This document shows positions 63,939 through 64,000 of a stretch of DNA of 64,000 nt, in pieces; the first letter of the stretch is position 1; each line of letters starts with the position of its first letter. A model generated the notes under the pieces. It saw nothing but the letters and a program-made list of their open reading frames with translations. It did no database searches and had not been told where the DNA came from. The translations under genes and the position numbers were made by a program. Source of the stretch: Mactromeris polynyma (taxonomy: Eukaryota; Mollusca; Bivalvia; Venerida; Mactridae); assembly GCA_032209605.1 (NCBI GenBank), contig JASFXZ010000010.1:8763385-8827384 (forward strand). Direction: 5' to 3'.

Positions 63939-64000
63939 CTGAAATAATGGTTAGTATTTCAATCATAATATTATCATAGATTAACAAATGTATGCGATAA

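Overview
The window is AT-rich, intron-rich animal nuclear DNA. It is dominated by one large gene on the minus strand: the C-terminal part of an inositol 1,4,5-trisphosphate receptor (IP3R/ITPR), the ER calcium-release channel. I could chain 35 coding exons from 63938 down to the stop codon at 5471. All have GT..AG borders and the reading phases fit at every junction. They total 5061 nt, or 1686 residues plus stop. The first part of the gene (suppressor domain, IP3-binding core, start codon, promoter) lies beyond the right edge. The many interspersed repeats, including ones carrying GACGGACGGAC runs followed by GGGGGCATAATAA, look like those I associate with marine bivalve molluscs. That assignment is an inference of moderate confidence; a metazoan source is certain.

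Layout, in transcript order (right to left). 63.9-38.9 kb: exons 1-15, the armadillo/RIH solenoid of the cytoplasmic domain. 34.3-24.8 kb: exons 16-23, the region homologous to the vertebrate SII splice area, the RIH-associated domain and the helical linker. 16.0-13.4 kb: exons 24-26, the coupling region before the membrane. 13.0-7.4 kb: exons 27-33, transmembrane segments S1-S6 with the pore loop. 6.6-5.5 kb: exons 34-35, the linker domain with the CC/HH zinc-binding residues and the C-terminal coiled coil. Left of 5470 is 3' UTR and intergenic DNA in which I found no second gene.

Two extra in-frame segments near the exon 23/24 junction deserve attention. One is a 63-nt cassette-like exon (21185-21247). 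The other is a 48-nt partial copy of the end of exon 24 with its donor site (15776-15823). Together they could encode an alternative to exon 24.

The introns are a dense collection of short non-autonomous transposons: at least five families of inverted-repeat elements, one of them a TA-flanked CAGTAAAACCTC family with about ten copies. There are also tRNA-derived SINE-like elements, sometimes nested two or three deep. Five minisatellites (units of 18, 22, 34, 60 and about 77 bp) add further length, and several make long but spurious open frames. I saw no CRISPR array, prokaryotic operon, viral gene or convincing novel enzymatic system.
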